A stretch of 30,195 nt of DNA. Source: a virus. Under the pieces are notes generated by a model that saw only the letters and a list, made by a program, of their open reading frames with translations, was not told the DNA's origin and ran no database searches. Both the position numbers and the translations under genes were made by a program. The stretch's first letter is position 1. Every line of letters begins with the position of its first letter. Of the stretch, positions 1-8,498 are shown in pieces. The stretch spans positions 1-30,195 of the IMG/VR virus record IMGVR_UViG_3300023179_000364, one strand, 5' to 3'.

Positions 1-234
1 GAGCATATGAAGCAATATCACTATGCGTGGGACAACGATAAGAAAGTTCTCAGTAAAAAGCCGGTACACGACAAACATTCGCATTTTGCCGATGCTGCAG
101 AAATAATTGGACAGGTATGGAAAATGCCGGTACAATCAGAAATTGAAAAAAAGCCGCGTTTTTTAGCAGATTTGACCGCAAAAGAGTTATTTTGGCCGCA
201 ATTTGAGAAAAAACCGCAAGAACCACGTTTTTAA
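1..234 (+). CDS. Terminase large subunit, C-terminal end (partial)
   Basis: The reading frame is open to the left edge (Glu-His precede the first Met at base 7), so this is the 3' end of a longer gene, not a 75-residue protein. The final ~77 residues carry a pattern typical of the end of terminase large subunits: a basic segment with a spaced Lys-Pro-x-His-Asp, then SHFADA, where the nuclease domain's last acidic residue normally lies (family pattern H-D-x-x-S-H-x-A-D-A). The terminase packages DNA through the portal, and the portal gene lies 0.55 kb downstream. The tail is Lys/Pro rich. The ATPase motifs lie outside the window, so the assignment rests on this signature and on the gene order. 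Confidence 0.75.
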   Translation, partial: EHMKQYHYAWDNDKKVLSKKPVHDKHSHFADAAEIIGQVWKMPVQSEIEKKPRFLADLTAKELFWPQFEKKPQEPRF

Positions 235-254
235 CCCCTTTAGTGGATAGAAAA

Positions 255-530
255 ATGACCGTCAGCAATAACTTTGGTATGTATAAGCAGATAAGCGCCT
301 CCGGTAACGTAAATCCGGCATCTGGCGTTCTGGTGGGTATTTTTGTATCCGCAGCAAGTGCTACCCCAACTATCACCATCTATGATAGCGCGACTACTAC
401 TACTACGGCGCCTATTGTAGCCGTATTCACGCCGGTAGCAGCTACTTATTACCCGATTCCTGCAACATATGCGAATGGGTTGTATGTAGTTATCAGCGGT
501 ACAGTCCAAGCTACGGTTATTTACGCATGA
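255..530 (+). CDS. Small head-associated structural protein (hypothetical)
   Basis: A 91-residue protein, Ser/Thr/Ala/Val rich, with alternating beta-type composition and no signal peptide. ATG 255 is preferred over the in-frame GTG at 243 because GGATAG lies just upstream of the ATG. It sits between terminase and portal. Composition (VGIFVSAASATPTITIYDSA, then a Thr run) resembles small capsid or head-fibre decoration proteins of podovirus-like phages. The stop overlaps the next ATG by four bases (ATGA), implying co-translation. Function is inferred only from location and composition. Confidence 0.65.
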   Translation: MTVSNNFGMYKQISASGNVNPASGVLVGIFVSAASATPTITIYDSATTTTTAPIVAVFTPVAATYYPIPATYANGLYVVISGTVQATVIYA

Positions 531-790
531 GCGCCAGCTGGTTTTTTAAGCGCCCACCTCAAGCTCCTGCGGCTCAGAGTGTTTCTGGCTCGCCCTATTC
601 TTATACTAATACTTCAAAAGATAAGCAGATTTGCCAGGTATCGGGCGGCACGGTAAGCCTTATTGAAATAAACAAGGGTTCTGGGTTTGCAACGCAGGTT
701 GGCACTTCTGGCAATTACACGCTTTTCCCAAACGAGATTATACGCATTACGTACAGCGTCGCTCCAACACATAATATGGTGCAGCACTAA
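527..790 (+). CDS. Small hypothetical head-region protein
   Basis: An 87-residue protein beginning MSASWFFKRPPQ, with a Pro/Ala-rich start then a beta-rich body (ICQVSGGTVSLIEINKGSGF) ending in Tyr/Thr-rich sequence. No catalytic motif or membrane segment is visible. It is coupled upstream by ATGA (527-530) and downstream by TAATG (788-792) to the portal gene, so it belongs to the head operon. It is probably a minor virion component; I do not recognise the family. Confidence 0.65.
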   Translation: MSASWFFKRPPQAPAAQSVSGSPYSYTNTSKDKQICQVSGGTVSLIEINKGSGFATQVGTSGNYTLFPNEIIRITYSVAPTHNMVQH

Positions 791-3039
791 TGGAAAACGA
801 AGCAGAAGATACCGTTTTAGACGAACACGCCCGCTGGGTTCAGGAGATTCAGAACTATGACGCAGAGGCACAGAAATGGGTTGACCGCAGCAAGCGGATA
901 ATGAAGCGTTACAAAGATGAGCGCTCAACCCGTGAAACTACCGATGGGGTTCGCCGGTATAATATCCTTTACAGCAACGTGCAGACGCTTTTGCCTGCGT
1001 ATTTTAGTCGTACACCAAAAGCTGACATTGAGCGCCGTTTTAAGGATAAAGACGATGTAGGCCGTATTGCTGCCGAGGTCTGGGAGCGCAGCGTTGAGTA
1101 TTATATTTCCTCTGGTTCGTTCCATCATATTGTAAAACAAGCTGTCGTTGACCGGCTTTTATGTGGTCGCGGCATGGTCTGGGTACGTTACGTTCCCCAT
1201 ATGGGAGATATGGAGATTTCTGACGAAGGTGTCCAGATTACTGATGACGTTGATGAGCAGGAAAAACCGCAAGAGATTAAATATGAAGAAACCGTATGCG
1301 ATTACGTATATTGGGAAGATTTTGGCCATACCGTAGCTCGCACATGGGAAGAAGTACGTGCTTGCTGGCGCAAGGTATATCTTGACCGCACAGAACTTGT
1401 TGAGCGTTTTGGTAAAGAACTTGGTAGCGAAATACCATTGGATTATAGCCCCAAAAAGCTTAACGACGAGAAAATTCACGATGCGCTAAAGAAAGCAATT
1501 ATTTACGAGATTTGGGATAAGACCTCCCGTAAGGCCATCTGGCTGCATAAGGATTTCCCTAAAATATTGGATGAGCGCGATGACCCCCTTGGACTTGATG
1601 AGTTTTTCCCCTGCCCTCGCCCTCTGTTCCCTACCATGCTTAGTGACTCGCTTATCCCAATACCGGATTATGCGCAGTATCAAGACCAAGCAAAAGAATT
1701 AGATGAGCTTACTGGCCGTATCGCAGCGCTTACCAAGGCCGTAAAGGTGGCGGGTGTGTACGATGCATCTGCGCAAGGTATAGAGCGGTTACTCGCTGAA
1801 GGTATTGAAAATAAACTTCTACCTATCGAACAATGGGCTGTTTTGGGTGATAAAGGCGGTCTTAAGGGCGTAATGGACTTGCTACCAATGCAGGACATTA
1901 TTAAGACGCTTCTTTCGCTTTATGACGCCCGTGAACGCGTAAAGAATGACCTGTATGAAATTACAGGTATTTCAGATATTATCCGTGGCGCATCAAAAGC
2001 CAGCGAGACGGCTACCGCGCAGAACATCAAGGGCAAATATGCCGCTCTACGCCTCGATGAAGGCCAAATGGCGGTACAGCGATTCTGCCGCGACCTTGTA
2101 CGTATTATAGCGCAGATTATTGCAAATCACTTCCAGCCAGAAACTATCAAGGCTATTTCAGGCATCCACCTACTGACCAATCAAGAAAAGCAGATGGTTG
2201 TGATGCAGCAACAAATGACGGGGCAGCCACCACAGCCTCTTTCTGAAGAACAGCAGGAAATGCTGGCAAATCCATCATGGGAGGATGTTTTCGCGCTTCT
2301 GAAGGATAATGCCACCCGCTGTTTCCGTATCGACATCGAAACAGATAGCACGGTACGAGGCGACCAGGATGAAGAAAAACAAGCCCGTATGGAGTTTTTG
2401 ACTGCTGCAGGTCAATATATTTCTCAGGCGGCAACGGTGGCGCGCGATACTCCAGAACTTACCCCACTGCTTATGCAGCTGCTTATGTTTGGTGTTCGTG
2501 GGTTCCCTGTAGGCAAACAGCTTGAAACTACGTTCCAGCTTACGCTTAATAAACTTGAGAAGAAACAACAGCAAGCAGAGAGCGCACCACCACAGCCTAA
2601 CCCAGAGATGCAGAAGATTCAGGCGCAAATGCAGCTTGAACAGGCTAAATTGCAAGCAGCGCAGCAGGAAACTCAAGCTGATATACAACTTCGTCAAGCT
2701 GAAGCTCAGGCTGACATGCAAACCGAACAACAGCGTATGCAGCTTGATGCTCAGAAAATGCAGGCTGAGTTGCAGCTAAGGCAGGCTGAGATAGCGGCTA
2801 AAGTTAAGGTAGAGCAGGATAAACTGGCTGCCGATATGCAAATGCAGCGTGAAAAGCTGGCCGCCGAAATCCAGATGAAAAAAGAAATTGAAATGATGAA
2901 GCTGGCAATGCAGCAGCCAGATACCGAACCTGGTGCCGCTGAGATACTGGCACCGATGCAGGAGATGATTAAGGCAATGACTGCTCCGAAGAAGATTACA
3001 CTGGATAATGGACGTGAGGCTACTGTTGAGGTTGCATAA
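790..3039 (+). CDS. Portal protein
   Basis: A 749-residue protein, close to the size of P22-type portals (~725 aa). The N-terminus has the family look: charged helix, then DGVRRYNILYSNVQTLLPAYF, TPKADIERRFKD, and AVVDRLLCGRGMVWVRY. Portals form the dodecameric ring at the capsid vertex through which DNA is packaged and ejected. From about residue 600 the protein becomes a very Gln/Ala/Met-rich heptad-like coiled coil (repeats of QAEAQADMQ type) of ~110 residues, comparable to the long barrel helix of P22-type portals. It overlaps the preceding gene by one base (TAATG) and the next gene the same way at 3037-3041. Position after the terminase and before the scaffold and capsid genes supports the call. 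Confidence 0.93.
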   Translation: MENEAEDTVLDEHARWVQEIQNYDAEAQKWVDRSKRIMKRYKDERSTRETTDGVRRYNILYSNVQTLLPAYFSRTPKADIERRFKDKDDVGRIAAEVWERSVEYYISSGSFHHIVKQAVVDRLLCGRGMVWVRYVPHMGDMEISDEGVQITDDVDEQEKPQEIKYEETVCDYVYWEDFGHTVARTWEEVRACWRKVYLDRTELVERFGKELGSEIPLDYSPKKLNDEKIHDALKKAIIYEIWDKTSRKAIWLHKDFPKILDERDDPLGLDEFFPCPRPLFPTMLSDSLIPIPDYAQYQDQAKELDELTGRIAALTKAVKVAGVYDASAQGIERLLAEGIENKLLPIEQWAVLGDKGGLKGVMDLLPMQDIIKTLLSLYDARERVKNDLYEITGISDIIRGASKASETATAQNIKGKYAALRLDEGQMAVQRFCRDLVRIIAQIIANHFQPETIKAISGIHLLTNQEKQMVVMQQQMTGQPPQPLSEEQQEMLANPSWEDVFALLKDNATRCFRIDIETDSTVRGDQDEEKQARMEFLTAAGQYISQAATVARDTPELTPLLMQLLMFGVRGFPVGKQLETTFQLTLNKLEKKQQQAESAPPQPNPEMQKIQAQMQLEQAKLQAAQQETQADIQLRQAEAQADMQTEQQRMQLDAQKMQAELQLRQAEIAAKVKVEQDKLAADMQMQREKLAAEIQMKKEIEMMKLAMQQPDTEPGAAEILAPMQEMIKAMTAPKKITLDNGREATVEVA

Positions 3040-3425
3040 TGACCACAGCTTTTCAGTCAAACGCATACCAAAACAATGCTTTTCAAATCGACGTTTCTAC
3101 TGGCGATACTCACGACGGTGTAGATGAGCACGTAAAGCGGTTCTATGCCAGCAAACGTGCGGCAAGTATTAAGAAAATATACGAGAATCTTCCGAAGAAT
3201 GACCGAAAAGTTATTGCAGCGGTTGATGCTTACCTTCCACTTACAACCCCTGAACGAGTGGAATTACGTCAGCAGGCAAAGTACGTTGTCAATGAGTTGC
3301 CGTCATTTGACGAGATAAACCTTTATTATATCATGCAAAACTATTTAGCTCAACAACGGTTTTTAGCCGCTATTGGGTACAATCTGGATGATGAGTTATT
3401 ATTTCTTCTTGCAAGCATTGCGTGA
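3039..3425 (+). CDS. Hypothetical protein, head operon
   Basis: A 128-residue protein starting with an Asn/Gln-rich segment that nearly repeats itself (AFQSNAYQNNAFQ), a leader also seen on other small phage structural proteins, followed by a charged alpha-helical domain (VKRFYASKRAASIKKIYENLP). No enzyme motif. The start overlaps the portal stop by one base, so it is translationally coupled. It may be a minor head or portal-associated protein; the function is unknown. Confidence 0.75.
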   Translation: MTTAFQSNAYQNNAFQIDVSTGDTHDGVDEHVKRFYASKRAASIKKIYENLPKNDRKVIAAVDAYLPLTTPERVELRQQAKYVVNELPSFDEINLYYIMQNYLAQQRFLAAIGYNLDDELLFLLASIA

Positions 3426-3430
3426 ATAGT

Positions 3431-3448
3431 CTATACCTTGTGGTATGG
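3431..3448 (+). promoter_or_regulatory. Hairpin enclosing the start codon of the 3445 gene
   Basis: CTATACC (3431-3437), loop TTGT (3438-3441) and GGTATGG (3442-3448) can form a 7-bp stem with one G-U pair. The ATG (3445-3447) is inside the 3' arm and there is no good Shine-Dalgarno sequence upstream. This could make translation dependent on ribosomes finishing the upstream gene 20 bases earlier. Pairing is seen; the regulatory role is inference. Confidence 0.35.
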
Positions 3449-3828
3449 GCAAAAAATTTACACTAAATAAAGATGAACTTGCGTTACTTGAAACGCCATT
3501 AGCACAGCTCCCAAAAGAGTTGCGTCTCCTTGCCTTTGCTGTGCAGGACAAAATACATAATCACAATTATGAGTTGAATAAAGAATTTGTTTCTTCGGCG
3601 AAACTGCGCCCAAGCATTATTTCAGACTATATGCCTGGAGGGGCTATGTCGGCGGTTCAAAGTCAGGCCGATGGTAAGATGTATGACAGCAAATCTGCCT
3701 ACCGCAAAGCCCTTAAGGCAGGCGGGTATATTGAAGTAGGCAATGAGAAGCAGGAAGCCCCTAAAGACCGTGGGGACTACAATGTTAGGGACGCGCTTAA
3801 ACAATCAATTCAACAACATTTGGGGTAA
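3445..3828 (+). CDS. Conserved phage hypothetical protein
   Basis: A 127-residue protein. The second half has the pattern ISDYMPGGAMSAVQSQADGK, then MYDSKSAYRKALKAGGYIEVGN, which I recognise as a recurrent motif (ADGK.Y.SKS.YR...K..G..EVGN) in short phage proteins encoded near scaffold genes; the function is unknown to me. The N-terminal half is helical and charged. ATG 3445 lacks a clear ribosome binding site and lies in a hairpin. The gene ends two bases before the scaffold start. Confidence 0.75.
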   Translation: MGKKFTLNKDELALLETPLAQLPKELRLLAFAVQDKIHNHNYELNKEFVSSAKLRPSIISDYMPGGAMSAVQSQADGKMYDSKSAYRKALKAGGYIEVGNEKQEAPKDRGDYNVRDALKQSIQQHLG

Positions 3829-3830
3829 TT

Positions 3831-4817
3831 ATGACTGACGAAATCGAACTGCCACAGGATGAAACTCCCACACCGGATGAGTCCATTAGCCTGCGCGAAG
3901 AACTTGAAAATGCTTTTAAAGATGTGCGGGAAAAGCCTACTGAAGAAGAAGCCAAACCCGCCGCCGAGCCAACCGGCGCCCCTCCGGTTGTGCCGGAGCA
4001 GCCGCAATCTTCAGTTGAGAAGGTCTCTCCCCCGAACTCCTGGACTGCGGCTGCAAAGGCAAAATGGGAAACTATTGACCCTGAACTGCGCTCTGAGATT
4101 CTTAAACGCGAATCCGCGGTAGAAAAGGGATTTAGCAAGTTTGATGAAGAACGCTCTGTAGGGAAAACTTTTAAAGAGGTTATCAGTCCCTATATGCCTA
4201 TCATTCAGGCTGAAGGCGGCACTCCTATCACAGCTATTCAATCGCTTCTTAATACAGCCTACCAGCTTCGCACGGCCACGCCGCAAGCTAAAGGCCAACT
4301 TCTTATGCAATTGGCGCAACAGTATGGCGCCGATATGTCACAAGTTTCTCAAAGCCAGCCCGCTATTGACCCACAGTTGCAAGCCATCCATCAGGAACTT
4401 GCACAACTGAAAAATGCGCGTCAACAGGAGCTGACAATGAGAGAACAGCAAGAACAGGCTGCCGTACAAAGCACCATTAGTTCCTTCGCTGCAGACCCTA
4501 AAAACGTCCACTTTGAATCAGTACGAGCCGAAATGGCTGCCTTACTGCAAGCTGGCCGCGCTAAGGATTTGCAGGAGGCTTACGACATGGCCGTATGGGC
4601 AAAACCTGACATTCGTTCCACGCTACTTCAGCAACAGATTGCTGAACAGGAGGCGAAGCGAGTGGCTGATGCCAAGGCTAAAGCTGCGGCGGCACGTAAA
4701 GCATCTGGCTCGGTTACAGGCTCACCCGGCGCTACAGCTCCGAAAGTCTCTGCTAACCAAGAAAGAAGTTTGCGTGAAGAACTGGAGGCGCAATTTGCTG
4801 CCGCCAGAAACAGCTAA
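3831..4817 (+). CDS. Capsid scaffolding protein
   Basis: A 328-residue, strongly charged, Gln/Ala/Glu-rich helical protein directly upstream of the major capsid gene, the usual place for a scaffold. Recognisable family blocks: an acidic, Pro-rich N-terminus; PPNSWTAAAKAKWETIDPEL near residue 70; and IIQAEGGTPITAIQSLLNTA near residue 125, then LAQQYG. The central ~70 residues are predicted coiled coil. The segment SLREELENAF near the N-terminus is echoed by SLREELEAQFAA at the very C-terminus, a possible repeated docking motif. Scaffolds assemble with capsid protein into the procapsid and then leave. Start is ATG 3831, two bases after the previous stop. Confidence 0.85.
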   Translation: MTDEIELPQDETPTPDESISLREELENAFKDVREKPTEEEAKPAAEPTGAPPVVPEQPQSSVEKVSPPNSWTAAAKAKWETIDPELRSEILKRESAVEKGFSKFDEERSVGKTFKEVISPYMPIIQAEGGTPITAIQSLLNTAYQLRTATPQAKGQLLMQLAQQYGADMSQVSQSQPAIDPQLQAIHQELAQLKNARQQELTMREQQEQAAVQSTISSFAADPKNVHFESVRAEMAALLQAGRAKDLQEAYDMAVWAKPDIRSTLLQQQIAEQEAKRVADAKAKAAAARKASGSVTGSPGATAPKVSANQERSLREELEAQFAAARNS

Positions 4818-4842
4818 CTCACAAACAACAAAGGATTAAGTT

Positions 4843-5838
4843 ATGGCTATACCATCTAGCACCATGACGGAAATCGTGACAACGACCCTGCGCAATCGCA
4901 CAGGCAAGTTGGCAGATAACGTCACGAAAAACAATGCCCTTCTGAATCGTCTGAAGAAGAAAGGCAAAGTTAAAACTGTCTCCGGTGGCCGCACCATCGT
5001 ACAGGAACTTGAATATGCGGAAAACGGCACGTACAAGCGCTATAGCGGTTACGAAGCACTGAACATCTCCCCTTCGGATGTGTTCACCGGTGCTGAGTTC
5101 AACTATGCACAGGCTGCTGTAGCAGTATCTATCTCTGGTCTGGAACTGATTCAGAACAGCGGTGATGCAGCTATCATTGACCTGCTTGAAAGCCGCATCA
5201 GCAACGCTATGCGTACCCTGACCAACAACATCGCTGTTGACATCTATTCGGATGGCACGGCTGATGGTGGCCGTCAGATTGGCGGTTTGCAGCTTCTCGT
5301 AAGCGGCACCCCATCTACTGGCACTGTTGGCGGCATCGACGCTTCTACCACGATTGGCTCGTTCTGGCGCAATATTGCGTTCAGCTCGGCTACTGATGGT
5401 GGCGCTGCTGCAACCTCCGCAAACATTCAGTCTTACATGAACCGCACCGCGCTCCAGATTGTTCGCGGTACGGATTCTGCTGACCTGATTGTTGCTGACA
5501 ACAACTACTATCGCCTCTATCTGGAAAGCCTCCAGGCTATCCAGCGCATCCAGTCGGAAGATATGGCTGCTAGCGGCTTTAGCTCCCTCATGTACTACGG
5601 TGCTGGCAAAGCAGCTGACGTTGTACTCGATGGTGGTGTCGGTGGCGGTACTCCAACCAATACCATGTACTTCCTGAATACGGATTATATCTTCTTCCGT
5701 CCTCACGTTGACCGTTTCTTCACCCCGCTTGGTGATGACCGTTTTGCGGTGAATCAGGATGCAATGGTTAAGCTTGTTGGCTTCGCTGGGAACATGACTG
5801 TTTCCAACCGTAAGCTTCAGGCCGTACTCAAAGCATAA
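4843..5838 (+). CDS. Major capsid protein
   Basis: A 331-residue protein preceded by a good ribosome site (AAAGGA) and following the scaffold. Blocks typical of this major capsid family are visible: an N-terminal TTTLRNRTGKLADNV segment, GGRTIVQELEYAENGTYKRY, an Asp/Ser rich 'NISPSDVFTGAEF', a long helix DLLESRISNAMRTLTNNIA, SDGT with GGRQIGGLQLLVS, and a C-terminal FFRPHVDRFF. This is consistent with an HK97-fold shell protein. Codon use shifts to C/G-ending codons compared with flanking genes, as expected for a highly expressed gene. Confidence 0.93.
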   Translation: MAIPSSTMTEIVTTTLRNRTGKLADNVTKNNALLNRLKKKGKVKTVSGGRTIVQELEYAENGTYKRYSGYEALNISPSDVFTGAEFNYAQAAVAVSISGLELIQNSGDAAIIDLLESRISNAMRTLTNNIAVDIYSDGTADGGRQIGGLQLLVSGTPSTGTVGGIDASTTIGSFWRNIAFSSATDGGAAATSANIQSYMNRTALQIVRGTDSADLIVADNNYYRLYLESLQAIQRIQSEDMAASGFSSLMYYGAGKAADVVLDGGVGGGTPTNTMYFLNTDYIFFRPHVDRFFTPLGDDRFAVNQDAMVKLVGFAGNMTVSNRKLQAVLKA

Positions 5839-5850
5839 GGAGCAAAAACT

Positions 5851-6405
5851 ATGACTTATACATTCGCTTCTAACACCATTGGTGCAATTGACGTAACCAC
5901 GACAACCACCATTGCTCCAGGTGTATCAAACCTGCCATCTACCGTACTTGAAGCCCAGCTTGGCGAAATTCGCACGGCTTGGGACCCAACTTACGGTTAT
6001 GGTGAGTTCATCTACCTGAAAATCCCAGCTTCCACTGCAATCACCGCAAATTTGGTTTATCAGTGGACTGCCGGTTATGCGGTTGCTGCACTGCCTGTTC
6101 TTGCTACTTCCAAGAACACAGGCCATCAGGTTGCAGTTGCTCCGGCGGCGGTGGCTTCGAGCACCTCAGTTCAGTATGGCTGGTTCCAGATTCAGGGTCA
6201 GACCCCTGTTCTGAAAACCGCTGTAACTGTGTCCCCTGATTCGGTTGTGTATGCCTCTGGCACCGCAGGCCGTATTAAGGTTCTCACTTCAGCAGGTGGT
6301 CAGATTACCGGTATGCGTACTGCTAACGCAGCAACGGTAACATCGACGACTTCGACTGTACTTTGCTATCTGAATCGCCCAGCAATGCAGGGTCAGATTA
6401 CCTAG
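5851..6405 (+). CDS. Probable head decoration / capsid-associated protein
   Basis: A 184-residue beta-rich protein with high Ala/Thr/Val content, beginning 12 bases after the capsid stop behind AAGGAGC. It has Tyr/Trp-containing strands (GEFIYLKIPASTAITANLVY) and an Ala/Thr C-terminus. It shares the capsid gene's codon style, suggesting a high-copy virion component. A hairpin terminator follows, so capsid and this gene appear to end a transcription unit. The decoration role is inferred from position and composition. Confidence 0.75.
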   Translation: MTYTFASNTIGAIDVTTTTTIAPGVSNLPSTVLEAQLGEIRTAWDPTYGYGEFIYLKIPASTAITANLVYQWTAGYAVAALPVLATSKNTGHQVAVAPAAVASSTSVQYGWFQIQGQTPVLKTAVTVSPDSVVYASGTAGRIKVLTSAGGQITGMRTANAATVTSTTSTVLCYLNRPAMQGQIT

Positions 6406-6416
6406 TACCAACTACG

Positions 6417-6449
6417 GGGGTGGGCTTAAAACGTCCACCCCTACTTTTA
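6417..6449 (+). terminator. Rho-independent terminator after the capsid genes
   Basis: GGGGTGGGC (6417-6425), loop TTAAAAC (6426-6432) and GTCCACCCC (6433-6441) form a 9-bp stem with one G-U pair, followed by TACTTTTA. The T tract is short, so termination may be partial and let some transcription reach the downstream enzyme gene. Confidence 0.6.
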
Positions 6450-6461
6450 TGGGGGCTAAAA

Positions 6462-8495
6462 GTGCTAAATTTTGTTTGCGTGAATGCGGGTGATTATTTG
6501 GGGAGAGGTGCGGAATATGTAAATATTCTGGCCGACATGGTGGGGAGAAACCTACCAGAAAAAACAGCCTATAAATTCATTTGTTTTACAGACACTCCTG
6601 ATGGCATAGATTCTGCCGTTGATATACGCCCATTACCAGCCGAAGGACTGAAGGGTTGGTGGAACAAGGTGGCTTTATTTAAGAAAGGCCTATTCCCAGA
6701 AAATGACCGGATTATCTATCTCGATTTAGATACTTGCATTGTAGGTGCTCTCGACGGGATTATAACGTATGATGGCGAGTTCGCCTTAACCCGTGACTTC
6801 TTTCGTCCAGATACCTTCCAAAGCGGAGTTATGATGTGGCGTTCAGGATTTGGTGCCCATCTGTGGGATAATTATGTTGCTGCCGGATGCCCAGATATTG
6901 ATGGCGGCGACCAAGTATGGATACGCAATAATTCCAAACCAGACTGCCTGCAGTCAATTTTCCCGCTGTCTTTTGTGAGCTACAAGGTTCATTGCCAGAG
7001 AATGTTCCCCAAATCTGCAAAGGCCGTTTGTTTCCACGGTCTCCCACGACCCCATGAATTCCCTTCCGAATGGGTTAAGTATGTTTGGAAGATAGGCGGC
7101 GGCACAGCTTTAGAGTTGCAATGCGTTGGCAATATGGCTGAGACTGACCTAATAGAAAATATCCAGAACGCTTGCAAATTGCCCTACGAGCGTGTGAAGA
7201 TAGAAACACCGCATGATGGCCATGCCGTTATAGTTGGCGGTGCTCCAAGCCTTCTTAAAGCAATGCCGGAAATAAAAATGAGGGCTGACCATGGTCAAAC
7301 AATCTTCGCCACCAACAACACCGTTTCTAGCTTACTACTAGATGGCATTGTGCCAGATTATCAGGTAATACTTGATGGCCGAAAAGAAAATGCAGCGTTT
7401 GTTGGTAATGTGCCGTGTATGTTGGCTTCACAGTGTCATCCTGCTGTATTTGAAGCTGCAAAGGAAAATCCAATAACTATTTGGCATTCATTTGCCGATG
7501 GACTTCAGGAAATTGTCAATGATGATAGCGCTTTTATTGGCGCTGGGTTATCATCAGTAGGATTAAAAGCTATAGCTCTTGCCTTTACTATGGGGTACCG
7601 TAAAATCCATATTTACGGTATGGATAGCTCATATACCGATGGCAAGCACCACGCTTACCCGCAATCACTTAATGATGGCGAACGTGTGATTGACGTTGAA
7701 TGTAACGGGAAAAAATATACTTGCGCACCATGGATGGCCGTACAAGTAGAAGAATTTAAGAGTCTGGCAGCACTTTTAGTCGCAGAAGGTGTTATTCTGA
7801 CTGTAAATGGTGAAGGTCTATTACCAGACGTTACGCGCCTTTTAGGCAAAGCCCCACCAGAATATGGAGAAATAGAACAGCGAGACGGGCTGTGGTGGCC
7901 AGCAAATGATTATATTTGCCATCAGGCTATGCAAACTGCGGATGAAGATATTAACCTTATCTTGCCGTTTTGTAAAGAGAAAAAAGTTGCAATACAGGCT
8001 GGCGGCAATGTTGGTGTGTGGCCAAAGCGTTTAGCAAAAGAATTTGAGGCGGTTTATACGTTTGAGCCGGACCCAGTAAATTATGAATGCTTAAAACGCA
8101 ATGTTCCAGAAGATAACGTGGTGATGTTTAACGGCGGGTTGGGGGATACGACCGGCTATGTCGGCATGAAACTTGGCACAAACAACTGCGGAGCGCACCG
8201 AATTGAAGGCGAAGGAGAGGTTTGCATATTCCGCATAGATGCCTTTTATCTCAAACAATGCGACCTTATACAGCTTGATATTGAAGGATATGAACTTCAG
8301 GCTCTTAAAGGGGCAATAGAAACCATCCAGAAATTCAAGCCAGTAATTGTTATTGAGGAGAATGGCTTATGTGAAAATTATGGGGTTAAATCGGGTGATA
8401 CAGAAAAATGGCTAATTGAGCAGGGCTACCAAGTCGCAGCCCGAAATAAACGCGACATAATTTTTATTTGTAATAACCAACCTAAAGGAGTATAA
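6462..8495 (+). CDS. Three-domain glycosyltransferase - DUF115-like - FkbM methyltransferase
   Basis: A 677-residue fusion. Residues 1-210: GT-A-like glycosyltransferase, opening VLNFVCVN.GDYLGRG.EYV, with metal-binding DxD (YLDLDT, D88/D90), FQSGVMMW at 119-126 and a His-Gly (FHGLPRPH) near 192. Residues ~250-460: DUF115 (MptE/Maf-like) domain with AVIVGGAPSL, FATNNTVSSLLLDGIVPDYQ and HIYGMDSSYTDGKHHAY. Residues ~505-670: FkbM-type SAM methyltransferase with QAGGNVGVW (motif I), FEPDP and LDIEGYELQALKG. GTG 6462 is chosen as start: GGGGG lies 6 bases upstream, and the longer frame from TTG 6363 would run back through the terminator into the previous gene. All three domain types act on sugars or glycoconjugates, so glycan assembly on a virion protein is the leading inference. 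Confidence 0.85.
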   Translation: MLNFVCVNAGDYLGRGAEYVNILADMVGRNLPEKTAYKFICFTDTPDGIDSAVDIRPLPAEGLKGWWNKVALFKKGLFPENDRIIYLDLDTCIVGALDGIITYDGEFALTRDFFRPDTFQSGVMMWRSGFGAHLWDNYVAAGCPDIDGGDQVWIRNNSKPDCLQSIFPLSFVSYKVHCQRMFPKSAKAVCFHGLPRPHEFPSEWVKYVWKIGGGTALELQCVGNMAETDLIENIQNACKLPYERVKIETPHDGHAVIVGGAPSLLKAMPEIKMRADHGQTIFATNNTVSSLLLDGIVPDYQVILDGRKENAAFVGNVPCMLASQCHPAVFEAAKENPITIWHSFADGLQEIVNDDSAFIGAGLSSVGLKAIALAFTMGYRKIHIYGMDSSYTDGKHHAYPQSLNDGERVIDVECNGKKYTCAPWMAVQVEEFKSLAALLVAEGVILTVNGEGLLPDVTRLLGKAPPEYGEIEQRDGLWWPANDYICHQAMQTADEDINLILPFCKEKKVAIQAGGNVGVWPKRLAKEFEAVYTFEPDPVNYECLKRNVPEDNVVMFNGGLGDTTGYVGMKLGTNNCGAHRIEGEGEVCIFRIDAFYLKQCDLIQLDIEGYELQALKGAIETIQKFKPVIVIEENGLCENYGVKSGDTEKWLIEQGYQVAARNKRDIIFICNNQPKGV

Positions 8496-8498
8496 TTC

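Noticed and set aside
4819-5706. 295-codon antisense frame opposite the capsid gene
   Set aside because: It mirrors the biased third positions of a highly expressed gene; no ribosome site or recognisable protein pattern.
6363-6461. TTG-started N-terminal extension of the three-domain enzyme
   Set aside because: It would run through the terminator hairpin and overlap the decoration gene; family sequence starts at the GTG with a good ribosome site.
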